A stretch of DNA of 40,683 bases, from the NCBI GenBank assembly GCA_900553525.1, contig USDZ01000001.1, forward strand, positions 1-40,683, in the 5' to 3' direction. The position numbers and the translations under genes are program-made. Positions 32,949 to 40,048 of this stretch are shown piece after piece. Position 1 is the first letter of the stretch, and every line of letters begins with the position of its first letter. The notes under the pieces are model-generated. The model ran no database searches. It worked only from the letters and a program-made list of their open reading frames with translations, and was not told the origin of the DNA. The DNA comes from an uncultured Oscillospiraceae bacterium. GTDB taxonomy: Bacteria; Bacillota; Clostridia; Oscillospirales; Acutalibacteraceae.

Positions 32949-32993
32949 CCGGCCCTCAGATTCGAGAGAATCCGAGGGCCGGTTGTGGTTTTT
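32949..32993. terminator. Bidirectional terminator
   Basis: A 15-bp stem with one mismatch, beginning CCGGCCCTC (32949) and ending GAGGGCCGG (32982), with loop GAGA. The plus strand is followed by TTGTGGTTTTT; the minus strand by CCGTTTTGTG. It ends the ABC cassette and the oxidoreductase gene. Confidence 0.85.
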
Positions 32994-33107
32994 ATTCCAC
33001 TTCTTCTTTGCTCGTTGTGCTGAAACAGCCGGCCTTGCATCCGGTTATCTTACGCAACAAGGCGGCCTATCCCCTTATCGTTTCCAAAGCCTGCAACGAT
33101 TTCCGAT

Positions 33108-34193
33108 TCAATCGAAGTAGACGGCTTTGCCGGTCTTGGATGAGGTATAGATCGCTTCCAGGATCTCCGTGACCACCAGCGCCTGCTCGGGCAGGACCAG
33201 AGGCTGGGTATCCTTGAGAATCGAGGTGATCCACTGGGAACACTCCAATTCGGAAGGATCGGCGGAAGAGGCTCCATCATAAAAGGCCACCCCACCGGCA
33301 TTCAGATCAACCTTTTCCACCACCTGGCGCCCCAAATGGATCCGATTGAAGCGCAGTCCGTCGATCATGTCTGCGCCGCCCTTGGTTCCGCACAAGGTTG
33401 TCTGGGCCTCCCGGACGTCGAGAAGGTTGATTGCCCAACTGGATTCCAGAATAATCGCAGCGCCGTTTTCCATCGTCACCATACCGAAAGCGGAATCTTC
33501 CACCGTGAACTCTTTCGGATCCCAGTCACCCCAAGCATTCCCGGTCTCCTTCTGATCACCGAGTTTTTTAAACGCCCGGCCGAGAACCGCCTTCGGCTTG
33601 TAATTGTTCATCATCCACAACGTGAGATCGAGCGCGTGGGTACCGATGTCGATCAGCGGGCCGCCTCCCTGCTCATATTCATTGAGGAAAACGCCCCAGG
33701 TAGGCACCGCGCGGCGCCGAATGGCGTGGGCCTTGGCAAAATAAATATCGCCGAGTTCCCCTTCTTCTGCCGCTCGTTTCATCAACAGGGAATCCGGACG
33801 GAAGCGGTTTTGATAACCGATGGTCAGCTTTTTCCCCGTCTTCTTCGCGGTTTCCAGCATCAACCGGGCGTCCGCCGCGGTTTTAGCCATCGGCTTCTCA
33901 CACATGACATGCTTGCCGGCCTCCAACGCCGCCACCGTGATCTCGCAGTGGGAACGATTGGGGGTGCAGACATGCACCACATCGATGGACTTATCCGCCA
34001 GAAGATCCCGATAATCCACATAAACTTTGGCGTCTGCAGTTCCATATGTAGCTTTTGCCGCTTCCGCCCGCTCCACAATCAGGTCACAGAAAGCAACCAT
34101 TTCCGCACGGTCAGCCTGCTTCTTCAAAGCGGGAAGATGCTTGCCGTTCGCAATGCCGCCGCAGCCGATTACACCTACTCTCAATTTTGCCAT
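33108..34193 (-). CDS. Gfo/Idh/MocA family oxidoreductase
   Basis: A 361-residue NAD(P)-dependent sugar or inositol-type dehydrogenase. Rossmann fold with GCGGIANGKH (10-19), CTPNRSH (76-82), the catalytic EKP (99-101), then the C-terminal domain with GGGPLIDIGTHALDL, where Asp182 and His186 are the usual catalytic pair. The ATG at 34193 has GGAGG 8 nt upstream. A single gene between its promoter and the bidirectional terminator; no sugar transporter or kinase lies nearby, so the substrate is unknown. A palindrome upstream suggests a repressor. Confidence 0.92.
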   Translation of the reverse strand: MAKLRVGVIGCGGIANGKHLPALKKQADRAEMVAFCDLIVERAEAAKATYGTADAKVYVDYRDLLADKSIDVVHVCTPNRSHCEITVAALEAGKHVMCEKPMAKTAADARLMLETAKKTGKKLTIGYQNRFRPDSLLMKRAAEEGELGDIYFAKAHAIRRRAVPTWGVFLNEYEQGGGPLIDIGTHALDLTLWMMNNYKPKAVLGRAFKKLGDQKETGNAWGDWDPKEFTVEDSAFGMVTMENGAAIILESSWAINLLDVREAQTTLCGTKGGADMIDGLRFNRIHLGRQVVEKVDLNAGGVAFYDGASSADPSELECSQWITSILKDTQPLVLPEQALVVTEILEAIYTSSKTGKAVYFD

Positions 34194-34263
34194 CTTTGTT
34201 TCCTCCATTTCTTAAACACTGAAAAATGGGTAGCTTTTGCCCTTAACCAGCAGATTCAGCTTT

Positions 34264-34320
34264 ATTATAGCGAGTTATCCAGGTCTCCGCAAGCCCTTTC
34301 TTTAATAGTTTACAAACTAT
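34264..34320 (-). promoter_or_regulatory. Promoter and palindrome of the oxidoreductase gene
   Basis: TTGCGG (-35, 34292-34287), 17 bp, TATAAT (-10, 34269-34264) on the minus strand. Upstream, ATAGTTT-ac-AAACTAT (34305-34320) is a perfect 7+7 palindrome that could bind a LacI/GntR-type regulator, which is inferred. Confidence 0.65.
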
Positions 34321-34471
34321 ATTTCACAGCTTGTCGGTAAACTAGTTGTTGGTACAGAACGGTATTCTTATGTCCACAGTTGGCACAGTAGCCGAAAACA
34401 GGCCGCCATTGCCCGTTTTTGTCCTGCGGCGACGCTGATGCCGGGTTTCCTGAATCTCCTTGGTTTTTCAT
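34310..34471 (-). pseudogene. Decayed serine-recombinase C-terminal fragment (probable)
   Basis: Two overlapping minus-strand frames each hold part of a recombinase-like pattern. One reads EIQETRHQRRRRTKTGNGGLFS; the other, beginning near GQWRPVFGYCANCGHKNTVLY, supplies a CXXCG zinc-ribbon piece. Together they fit the ...RRRPTKTG...LFSG...YCADCG... block of large serine recombinases of transposons, broken by a 1-2 base shift near 34385. The downstream rest is missing. No ribosome site; it abuts the terminator of the anti-sigma gene. The pattern match is from memory, so a search is needed. Confidence 0.45.
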
Positions 34472-34510
34472 AAAAGAAAAGCGCAACCGTTTTTAGGGCG
34501 ATTGCGCTTT
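34471..34510 (-). terminator. Terminator of the ECF sigma/anti-sigma operon
   Basis: AAAGCGCAA (34478-34486) pairs with TTGCGCTTT (34502-34510); on the minus strand TTTTCTTTT follows. It is 18 bp past the anti-sigma stop. Confidence 0.85.
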
Positions 34511-34527
34511 ATGAGCAAGCTGCTCAA

Positions 34528-35745
34528 TTATTCATTCAAACTGCCGTCCCATGTTGGCATGTTGGAGATATAAGCTCCATCCACTGCTGGCACATAGTAT
34601 GCCCCATAGGTTTTTAGCCCGTTTTCGCGTTCATCTTCCGGCAATTCGACATAGAAACGATAGTATGGCATAAAATATGCTTCTCGTTCCCCCGCTCGAT
34701 AACCAAGTTCAACTTTTTCAACATACTCTAATCCAGGCATTTCATAAGGGGCGGTGGTGATGTAATTTCCCTTTGACAGCAATTCCTTTGCTTGCTGCGA
34801 ATCAATAATGGGATAATCTCCAACTTTCATCGATAGATCCGGTTGATATATCCTTGCTAAAAATAGTTTTCCCTCATCGTCACAATAGAAAGTCACTCGA
34901 TTAAAATTATAATTGATAATCTGCTCCGCATCATTTCCACTTGCATCAAAAAACTCAATGGAATACATCTGCTGAGCGTAAATGGTATAGTCGCCACCAC
35001 AAATGTTCACCTGCGGATTTTCAATACCGATAAAATCTTTATATTCGGTTTTCAAATATTCAGCCACGGCCACTACATCTTCATAGGGCGCAAAGTGCGT
35101 AAAATTATACTTGTCGGGCAGGGATACTGCGGGTTCAAAAAAGACATTGGCTGTCATAGATTGATCAACTTCGATTACCAATCCCTCTGCTTCCATTATC
35201 AGTTTTGTTGGATCAAAGTATCCCTCGGGAATAGCCTCTTCCCCTATTTGCAGTTTCTCGCGAATCTTTTGTTTTGTTTCCTCGTCCGGTACATCATCGG
35301 TGATAGCGATTTCCTGTGTATCAAGCCCCAATCTGCTGGCAACTTCCAATAAAAACTCCCGCATTTTATCAAAGTCAGCTCCTGATGCAATATGGTTTGC
35401 ATCGTAGGTCAGCGGGTTTTGGTAGACTGGCAGCGTGGATAACTCTAAATCCTCGTTCCAAGGATTTGCGTTCACAAGTTCTGAAACGTCATAAGCCATG
35501 TACCCCTCAAAACCCATTCCGCCGCTTGTATCTTCCGAAATAGAAAGCATAGAAAGATTATGGATATTCCCCGGCGATTCTTGTATAAAAAGCCTTGTTC
35601 CTGCGTGGATCATTATGGCAAATCCGGCGGCAATCGCGCCCCACTTAACCCAACCATTGTTCCTCTTTTTCGGGTTAGCGTCTGCTGCTTCAATAAAAGC
35701 AGGATCGACAAGCTCCATCTTATCTAAAAATTCGGCTCCTCTCAT
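34528..35745 (-). CDS. Putative membrane-anchored anti-sigma factor-like protein
   Basis: A 405-residue protein with a short cytoplasmic N-terminus (GAEFLDKMELVDPAFIEAADANPKKR), a single membrane helix (about 35-49, WGAIAAGFAIMIHAG) and a large extracytoplasmic domain with no recognised enzymatic motif. Its ATG overlaps the sigma-factor stop codon (ATGA), as is usual for anti-sigma partners of ECF sigma factors; N-termini of this kind are frequent in Clostridia downstream of sigma-70 genes. The binding role is inferred from position and topology. The extracytoplasmic part may sense an envelope signal. Confidence 0.72.
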   Translation of the reverse strand: MRGAEFLDKMELVDPAFIEAADANPKKRNNGWVKWGAIAAGFAIMIHAGTRLFIQESPGNIHNLSMLSISEDTSGGMGFEGYMAYDVSELVNANPWNEDLELSTLPVYQNPLTYDANHIASGADFDKMREFLLEVASRLGLDTQEIAITDDVPDEETKQKIREKLQIGEEAIPEGYFDPTKLIMEAEGLVIEVDQSMTANVFFEPAVSLPDKYNFTHFAPYEDVVAVAEYLKTEYKDFIGIENPQVNICGGDYTIYAQQMYSIEFFDASGNDAEQIINYNFNRVTFYCDDEGKLFLARIYQPDLSMKVGDYPIIDSQQAKELLSKGNYITTAPYEMPGLEYVEKVELGYRAGEREAYFMPYYRFYVELPEDERENGLKTYGAYYVPAVDGAYISNMPTWDGSLNE

Positions 35746-36302
35746 ATAGTGTAACCCTCCTTTTCAAGATACTCCCGAAGCTGATTGCGGCATCGGAAGA
35801 GCGTGGTTTTCACTTTGCTCTCGGACAGTGCAAAGCGTTTGGAGATGGCAGCGATGGAATCCAAATACCAGTACCGGCGTATAAAAATATTTCTTTTTTC
35901 TTCACCGGACGCGTTGAGAAATCCGTTAATGGCTTTACTTAAAGCCATATCATCCATGCGGCACTCGACATCATCTGGCACCGGAATACATTGTTCCATC
36001 TCTGCGCTGAGTTCGCATATAAAGGCGTTGCGTTTTAGGCGGCTGCGCTCACGGCAGCAATTCAAAGAAATATGGCGAGTGATCCGAGCCAGGTAAGCAT
36101 ATAGATAGCTTCTTGGCTCATGCGGCGGAATTGTGTTCCATGCTTCCACATAGGTGTCGTTTTCGCATTCTTCGGCTGTTTGCCGGTCATGGATTATCCC
36201 ATATGACAAAGAGCGTAAACGGTTTCCGAACTTTTCGGAAGTCTGCTTAATAGCTCTTTCGTCACGGCACAAGTACAGCTCAACGATTTGATTATCGTCC
36301 AA
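35742..36302 (-). CDS. ECF-type RNA polymerase sigma factor
   Basis: A 186-residue sigma-70 family factor with region 2 (about 9-75: RLRSLSYGIIHDRQTAEECENDTYVEAWNTIPPHEPRSYLYAYLARITRH) and region 4 (about 125-180: IRRYWYLDSIAAISKRFALSESKVKTTLFRCRNQLREYL). It would direct RNA polymerase to a small stress or envelope regulon. The start is TTG at 36302 with AGGAGG 8 nt upstream. It is coupled to the next, membrane-anchored gene. A perfect AT-rich palindrome about 80 bp upstream includes TATAAT. Confidence 0.88.
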   Translation of the reverse strand: MDDNQIVELYLCRDERAIKQTSEKFGNRLRSLSYGIIHDRQTAEECENDTYVEAWNTIPPHEPRSYLYAYLARITRHISLNCCRERSRLKRNAFICELSAEMEQCIPVPDDVECRMDDMALSKAINGFLNASGEEKRNIFIRRYWYLDSIAAISKRFALSESKVKTTLFRCRNQLREYLEKEGYTI

Positions 36303-36379
36303 CGCTTTCGCCTCCTTTCTTTTTGTATTGAAAGGCCTTCACCCACATAAGCACCGTTTAGGGTGTGGAGGTTACACTG

Positions 36380-36408
36380 TTTAAAAAATTATAACATAAT
36401 TTTTTAAA
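36380..36408 (-). promoter_or_regulatory. 29-bp perfect AT palindrome before the sigma gene
   Basis: TTTAAAAAATTAT-aac-ATAATTTTTTAAA: two perfect 13-bp arms. On the minus strand TATAAT falls inside and may serve as a -10; no good -35 is seen at 17 bp. It may be an operator, or a structural element. Confidence 0.6.
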
Positions 36409-36615
36409 TACTTTGACATCAGTCGCAGCTACCATTTGCTTTTTCCCGTTTGCTTGCCGCTTTCCGGCATTTTTTCGCTGTATGGTACAGTCAAGCGAAA
36501 GCCCTGTCCGCCTTTTTCAAAAGATCAGCCCACTTTGCCCTCTCATTCTCTATGGGATGGATTTGATATAGGTATACTCGAACCGTAAATAAATCTGTTG
36601 CCTTCCATTACGGAC

Positions 36616-36655
36616 AAAAAAATACCGGGTAGTCGGCTTTAATACCGAACACCCG
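36616..36655 (-). terminator. Terminator of the RHH gene or trxB-RHH unit
   Basis: On the minus strand CGGGTGTTCGG pairs with CCGACTACCCG (two central mismatches) and is followed by GTATTTTTTTG. It stands about 77 bp past the RHH stop. Confidence 0.65.
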
Positions 36656-36732
36656 ACATTTTGTTTCAACCCCGTTTACTTTCTCATGAGTACCCATAGA
36701 ATCCCGCGGTGTCTGAAAGAAAAGACAGCAGT

Positions 36733-36912
36733 CTATCGGGCTTTCATGAGTTCTCCGTATATCCGGTCGATTCCCCGGCGCAGGATCTCAGAGCGGCTTG
36801 TCTTTAGAAGGCGGCAGCAGACATCCAGCTTGCCGATCGTTTCGGCGTCTATCCGTGTGCGAACGACAAACTCCTTTTGATGCCGATAGGTTTTCCATGT
36901 CTTTTTCTCCAC
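36733..36912 (-). CDS. Small ribbon-helix-helix DNA-binding protein
   Basis: A 59-codon gene starting GTG at 36912 (EKKTWKTYRHQKEFVVRTRIDAE). FVVRTRIDAETIGKLDVCCRLL and KTSRSEILRRGIDRIYGEL fit the ribbon-helix-helix fold: a beta strand with alternating residues, helix, turn with SRSEILRRGI, second helix. Such proteins are dimeric repressors or plasmid/mobile-element accessory factors; they often recognise short palindromes. AAGGGAT upstream is a moderate ribosome site. The promoter region carries AAGTGAA-5 nt-TTCACTT over the -35, so autorepression is plausible. Short, but the family pattern makes it convincing. Confidence 0.72.
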   Translation of the reverse strand: MEKKTWKTYRHQKEFVVRTRIDAETIGKLDVCCRLLKTSRSEILRRGIDRIYGELMKAR

Positions 36913-36973
36913 CAGCTCTATCCCTTCCCTATTGACCGAATTCCATATAACACTATTCCGAATATTCCTCGCT

Positions 36974-36996
36974 TGTCAAGTGAACATATTTCACTT
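36974..36996 (-). promoter_or_regulatory. Palindrome over the -35 of the RHH gene promoter
   Basis: AAGTGAA-catat-TTCACTT (36978-36996) overlaps a minus-strand TTGACA (36979-36974). A -10 of poor quality (AATAGT) lies 16 bp downstream. The arrangement suggests a repressor site, perhaps for the RHH protein itself. Confidence 0.6.
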
Positions 36997-37042
36997 ATGG
37001 GTATCAACAATTATTTGAGAGGAAAAAACCGACGCCACTTTT

Positions 37043-38005
37043 CTAAACAGACGCGTTGCACAGTAAGGTATCCGCCTCATTTTCCGTCCTCATCTCGGCC
37101 AGGAAAGCCCCCGCCTGAAAAGCCGCTATCGCACCGTCAGCCGTAGCCGTCACAATTTGACGAAGCGGCTTGGCACGGCAGTCCCCGGCTGCAAAAACCC
37201 CCTCTATATTGGTTCGGCAGTCTTCTCCTGCCAGGATATACCCGGCTTTATCCAGAGCGACCGACGGGGAGAAAAGGCCGTTGTCGGGTTCATATCCAAT
37301 GGCAATAAAAACGGCTGAAGCTGTGACGGGAACGGTTTCTCCGGTTTTGTCGTCCCGGATTAAAACCATATTCACCGTATCATCCCCCTGAATTTTCACC
37401 ACAGTAGTATGATACAATACTCGAATACGCGGATGCTCCAAAACCGCTTGAGCCAAGCGTTTCTCCCCACGAAAGGAACCGCGGCGATGTACTAATGTAA
37501 CGCCGCTGCATATTTTAGCGAGATAAAGTGAATCCTCCAGTGCCGTATTCCCTCCCCCGACTAGAACGACTTCTTGATTTTTGAAAAAAGCGCCGTCACA
37601 GGTCGCACAATAGGATACGCCCCTGCCGGTAAACGCTTCCTCTCCCGGACAGCCGAGACGGCGCCGCTTCGCGCCATTGGCTACGATGACAGTCCGGCCC
37701 TCATAGCGGGCTTTCGACGTCATTACCGCCTTACGCTTACTTTTGAATGAAACCTTCTGTACCTCCTCAAAAAGTATCTGTGCTCCAAATCCCACCGCCT
37801 GCTCATACATATTCTGAGATAAATCGGGACCGGTCGTACGTAGCACACCCGGGTAGTTTTCCACTTCCGGTGTGATCGCCATCTGGCCCCCATAAAACCC
37901 TTTATCCAAAACTGTGGCCGTCCACCCGGCCCGGCAGACATACATGGCCGCCGTCAAGCCGGCGGGACCCGCTCCGATGATCAGGACATCGCTTATCTGT
38001 TCCAT
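37043..38005 (-). CDS. trxB: Thioredoxin-disulfide reductase
   Basis: A 320-residue NADPH-dependent flavoenzyme that reduces thioredoxin. FAD motif GAGPAG (11-16), active-site CATC (133-136), NADPH motif GGGNTA (150-155), HRRGSFR (173-179, typical of NADPH specificity) and the C-terminal FAD motif AAGDCR are all present. Length is normal. The ATG at 38005 has GGGAGG 8 nt upstream. It is divergent from hsp20 and lies beside the CIRCE element, so heat or HrcA might also affect it. No thioredoxin gene is in the window. Confidence 0.95.
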   Translation of the reverse strand: MEQISDVLIIGAGPAGLTAAMYVCRAGWTATVLDKGFYGGQMAITPEVENYPGVLRTTGPDLSQNMYEQAVGFGAQILFEEVQKVSFKSKRKAVMTSKARYEGRTVIVANGAKRRRLGCPGEEAFTGRGVSYCATCDGAFFKNQEVVLVGGGNTALEDSLYLAKICSGVTLVHRRGSFRGEKRLAQAVLEHPRIRVLYHTTVVKIQGDDTVNMVLIRDDKTGETVPVTASAVFIAIGYEPDNGLFSPSVALDKAGYILAGEDCRTNIEGVFAAGDCRAKPLRQIVTATADGAIAAFQAGAFLAEMRTENEADTLLCNASV

Positions 38006-38079
38006 TTGTGTCGCCTCCCTGTTATTCCCCGTTTATTTTTAGTATAAGCAAGCCCAAAGAAGAATATGTTTTTATAACA

Positions 38080-38106
38080 TTAGCACTCTAGTTTATAGAG
38101 TGCTAA
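38080..38106. promoter_or_regulatory. CIRCE element (HrcA operator)
   Basis: TTAGCACTC-9 nt-GAGTGCTAA, a perfect match to the CIRCE consensus, the binding site of the heat-shock repressor HrcA. It ends 2 bp before the -35 of the hsp20 promoter. Confidence 0.95.
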
Positions 38107-38108
38107 TG

Positions 38109-38137
38109 TTTACATTTTATTCATTTTTAATTATAAG
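38109..38137 (+). promoter_or_regulatory. Promoter of hsp20
   Basis: TTTACA (38109-38114), 17 bp, TATAAG (38132-38137). The leader before the start codon is about 117 nt. It contains a 13-codon frame at 38200-38241 (ATG, with GGAAGG upstream) that could be a translated uORF. Confidence 0.65.
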
Positions 38138-38260
38138 CTTTGTCACAAATTCCGGATAAACTAAGAATTGTTCAAGAAAACAGATGGAAGGCGAATCCCA
38201 TGGAGTATGGTAACGCAGTAAAACACAAAACTAGAATTTAACAAAACGGAGGTATGACTT

Positions 38261-38692
38261 ATGTTTGATCTGATTCCTTTTGGACGCAATGAACGCAACC
38301 TGTTTCAATATCTGGATGATGTCGAAAAGAATCTCTTTGATGGATTAGACTCCCGTGTATCCCGATTCCGCACCGATATTCTAGATAAGGGCGACCGATA
38401 TGTTCTCGAGGCAGAACTCCCTGGGTTCCGAAAAGAAGACATCCATCTCGACCTGGATGGCGACACGCTGACCATCCATGCAGAACACACGGATGAAAAA
38501 GAAGAAAAGGACGACAAAAAACAGTACGTCCGTCGCGAACGCCGTTACGGTTCGTTTTCCCGCAGTTTTGATATTTCCGGCATTAAATCGGATCAAATCG
38601 CCGCGTCTTACGAAAATGGTGTTTTGAAATTGGATTTGCCGAAGTCCGAACCCGCTCCGCTTCCGACTTCCCGTCGGATTGAAATCCGCTGA
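38261..38692 (+). CDS. Hsp20/alpha-crystallin family small heat shock protein
   Basis: A 143-residue small heat shock protein: N-terminal arm, alpha-crystallin domain from about 36 to 128 (RTDILDKGDRYVLEAELPGFRKEDIHLDLDGDTLTI, RRERRYGSFSRSFDI, YENGVLKLDLPK), and a C-terminal tail with an IEI motif (RIEIR) for oligomer contacts. It holds unfolding proteins in an ATP-independent way. GGAGG precedes the ATG. Regulation by HrcA is expected from the CIRCE element upstream. It is followed by a strong hairpin. Confidence 0.94.
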   Translation: MFDLIPFGRNERNLFQYLDDVEKNLFDGLDSRVSRFRTDILDKGDRYVLEAELPGFRKEDIHLDLDGDTLTIHAEHTDEKEEKDDKKQYVRRERRYGSFSRSFDISGIKSDQIAASYENGVLKLDLPKSEPAPLPTSRRIEIR

Positions 38693-38704
38693 CATCTGAC
38701 ATCT

Positions 38705-38742
38705 AAAAAGCCCGGGCCATCCACACAGATGGCCCGGGCTTT
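38705..38742. terminator. Bidirectional terminator of hsp20 and the hydrolase gene
   Basis: A perfect 15-bp stem, AAAGCCCGGGCCATC (38707-38721) with its complement at 38728-38742, loop CACACA. On the minus strand a T5 tract (38709-38705) follows; the plus strand ends with TTT. Confidence 0.88.
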
Positions 38743-38788
38743 GCGAATTGTTGTAGTGTCTCCACCTGTTCTTTCGGGTGCTGCAGAT

Positions 38789-39730
38789 TCATCTTTTGTT
38801 TTCCTCATGTTGCTTAATCCAATCGGTCAAATCCGAGACGACCTCGTCTCGATTTCGTTCATTGTGCAGTTCATGGCGTGCGCCCTCGTATAGTTTGAGG
38901 GTCACATCCCGTACCCTCGACTTCTTTAGCCAGCCTGCCACCTTTCGGGGACCTTCGCCAAACTGGCCTACCGGATCCTGATCTCCCGACATAATAAGAA
39001 TGGGCAGATTTTTAGGCACCCGATCGCTCCAGCGGAGTCCATTGACGTTCTTGAGCAAGCAGAAGAGATCCCGAAATCCGGCGTTGGTAAAGATAAAGTT
39101 CGCCTTGGGATCCTCTGCGAAAGCCTTGTAGACTTCCGGATCCCGACTGAGCCATTCGAGTCCCGAACTGGACTTCTCTTCTACACGGTCGAGATACCCT
39201 CTGTGCGCCAGCTTATCGATGAGCTTTCCTGGTTTTTTCCCCTGTCCCAAAATACAAAGAAAATGGACCAGCGCAAGCCCGAAACCCATACCCGGAACCG
39301 GCCCCGAAGTCCCCCAGCAGATATACCCTGCCATCCCCTCTCCATGCCGGGCCACATAACCTCTCGTAATGAAGGAACCCATGCTGTGTCCCAGCAAGAA
39401 CAAAGGAAGGCCAGGAAAGCGCTTTTCGAGTTCACAGCGCATCTTATGTTCATCCTCAATCAGATGGTTCCATCCGTCGTGTTTCCCAAAATAGCCCAGA
39501 TCGTCCTCAGTTCCAGCCGTCCGTCCATGTCCCAGGTGATCGTCCCCACATACCGCAAATCCTTTATCGCAAAGTTGTCCGGCCAGCCAGGCGTACCGGC
39601 CGATATGCTCCGCCATACCATGGCAGATCTGAATAACGCCAACGGGCCGACCTTCCGGCTCCCAGAGAGTGGCATATACCATTGTTCTGCCATCCGAACT
39701 CAAAAAAGACAGTTCCGTTTGTGCCGCCAT
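38789..39730 (-). CDS. Alpha/beta hydrolase, monoglyceride lipase/lysophospholipase-like
   Basis: A 313-residue serine hydrolase (Hydrolase_4 type). The triad is Ser116 in GHSMGS, Asp252 in SGDQDPVG and His286 in EGARHELHN; oxyanion motif CHGMAEH (37-43). No signal peptide, so it probably acts on monoacylglycerols or lysophospholipids at the inner face or in the cytosol. The ATG at 39730 has AAGGGG upstream; the GTG at 39751 lacks a site. It stands alone between its own promoter and the bidirectional terminator. Confidence 0.9.
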   Translation of the reverse strand: MAAQTELSFLSSDGRTMVYATLWEPEGRPVGVIQICHGMAEHIGRYAWLAGQLCDKGFAVCGDDHLGHGRTAGTEDDLGYFGKHDGWNHLIEDEHKMRCELEKRFPGLPLFLLGHSMGSFITRGYVARHGEGMAGYICWGTSGPVPGMGFGLALVHFLCILGQGKKPGKLIDKLAHRGYLDRVEEKSSSGLEWLSRDPEVYKAFAEDPKANFIFTNAGFRDLFCLLKNVNGLRWSDRVPKNLPILIMSGDQDPVGQFGEGPRKVAGWLKKSRVRDVTLKLYEGARHELHNERNRDEVVSDLTDWIKQHEENKR

Positions 39731-39764
39731 TTTTTCCAGCCCCTTTTCCACCTAAGATTACTTG

Positions 39765-39793
39765 AGTATACACCGTTCCGGACGACTTGACAA
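39765..39793 (-). promoter_or_regulatory. Promoter of the hydrolase gene
   Basis: TTGTCA (-35, 39793-39788), 17 bp, TATACT (-10, 39770-39765) on the minus strand. Confidence 0.7.
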
Positions 39794-39862
39794 TCCACCG
39801 TTCTATTCTGCCGGGACTAAAATAAAGGTTTCTCCTTGACAGATTAAATTTCGAAAAAAGAC

Positions 39863-39891
39863 TTGACAATCCCCTATAGACCCGATATAAT
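39863..39891 (+). promoter_or_regulatory. Consensus promoter of tRNA-Leu
   Basis: TTGACA (39863-39868), exactly 17 bp, TATAAT (39886-39891): a full consensus housekeeping promoter 34 bp before the tRNA. Confidence 0.95.
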
Positions 39892-39925
39892 AGTTCACGT
39901 TGTCGAGATGGTTAATACCATATAT

Positions 39926-40012
39926 GCGGATATGGCGGAATTGGCAGACGCGCTAGATTCAGGTTCTAGTCGGGGCAACTCGGTGGAGGTTCAAGTCCTC
40001 TTATCCGCACCA
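39926..40012 (+). tRNA. tRNA-Leu (anticodon CAG)
   Basis: An 87-nt tRNA with acceptor arms GCGGATA and TATCCGC, discriminator A and encoded CCA (40010-40012). The anticodon stem CTAGA/TCTAG surrounds TTCAGGT, so the anticodon is CAG (39960-39962), for CUG. The long variable arm and GTTCAAG T-loop fit leucine tRNA. A hairpin terminator follows at once. Confidence 0.96.
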
Positions 40013-40014
40013 TT

Positions 40015-40048
40015 AAAAAAGCATCGGCTTTTGCCGATGCTTTTTTTT
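40015..40048 (+). terminator. Terminator of tRNA-Leu
   Basis: GCATCGGC (40021-40028), loop TTTT, GCCGATGC (40033-40040), flanked by A-run and T8. A textbook intrinsic terminator. Confidence 0.95.

Larger units (their letters stand above)
36303..36732. other. Intergenic stretch between sigma gene and RHH gene
   Basis: It holds the sigma leader, the 29-bp palindrome (36380-36408), the RHH terminator (36616-36655), and a minus-strand frame at about 36486-36599 that reads like coding sequence (YQIHPIENERAKWADLLKK) but lacks a start codon and ribosome site. A 5-bp hairpin followed by TTTTTT (near 36457-36478, plus strand) has no gene to serve. Confidence 0.5.

Noticed and set aside
34310..34471. 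A real 53-residue zinc-ribbon gene (MKNQGDSG start) instead of a pseudogene
   Set aside because: No ribosome site; the ATG lies in the T-tract of a terminator; the neighbouring frame carries the adjoining recombinase motif.
36979..36992. Possible LexA (DinR) box within the RHH palindrome (GAACATATTTC)
   Set aside because: The second half-site lacks the G of GTTC, and the gene is not an SOS type.
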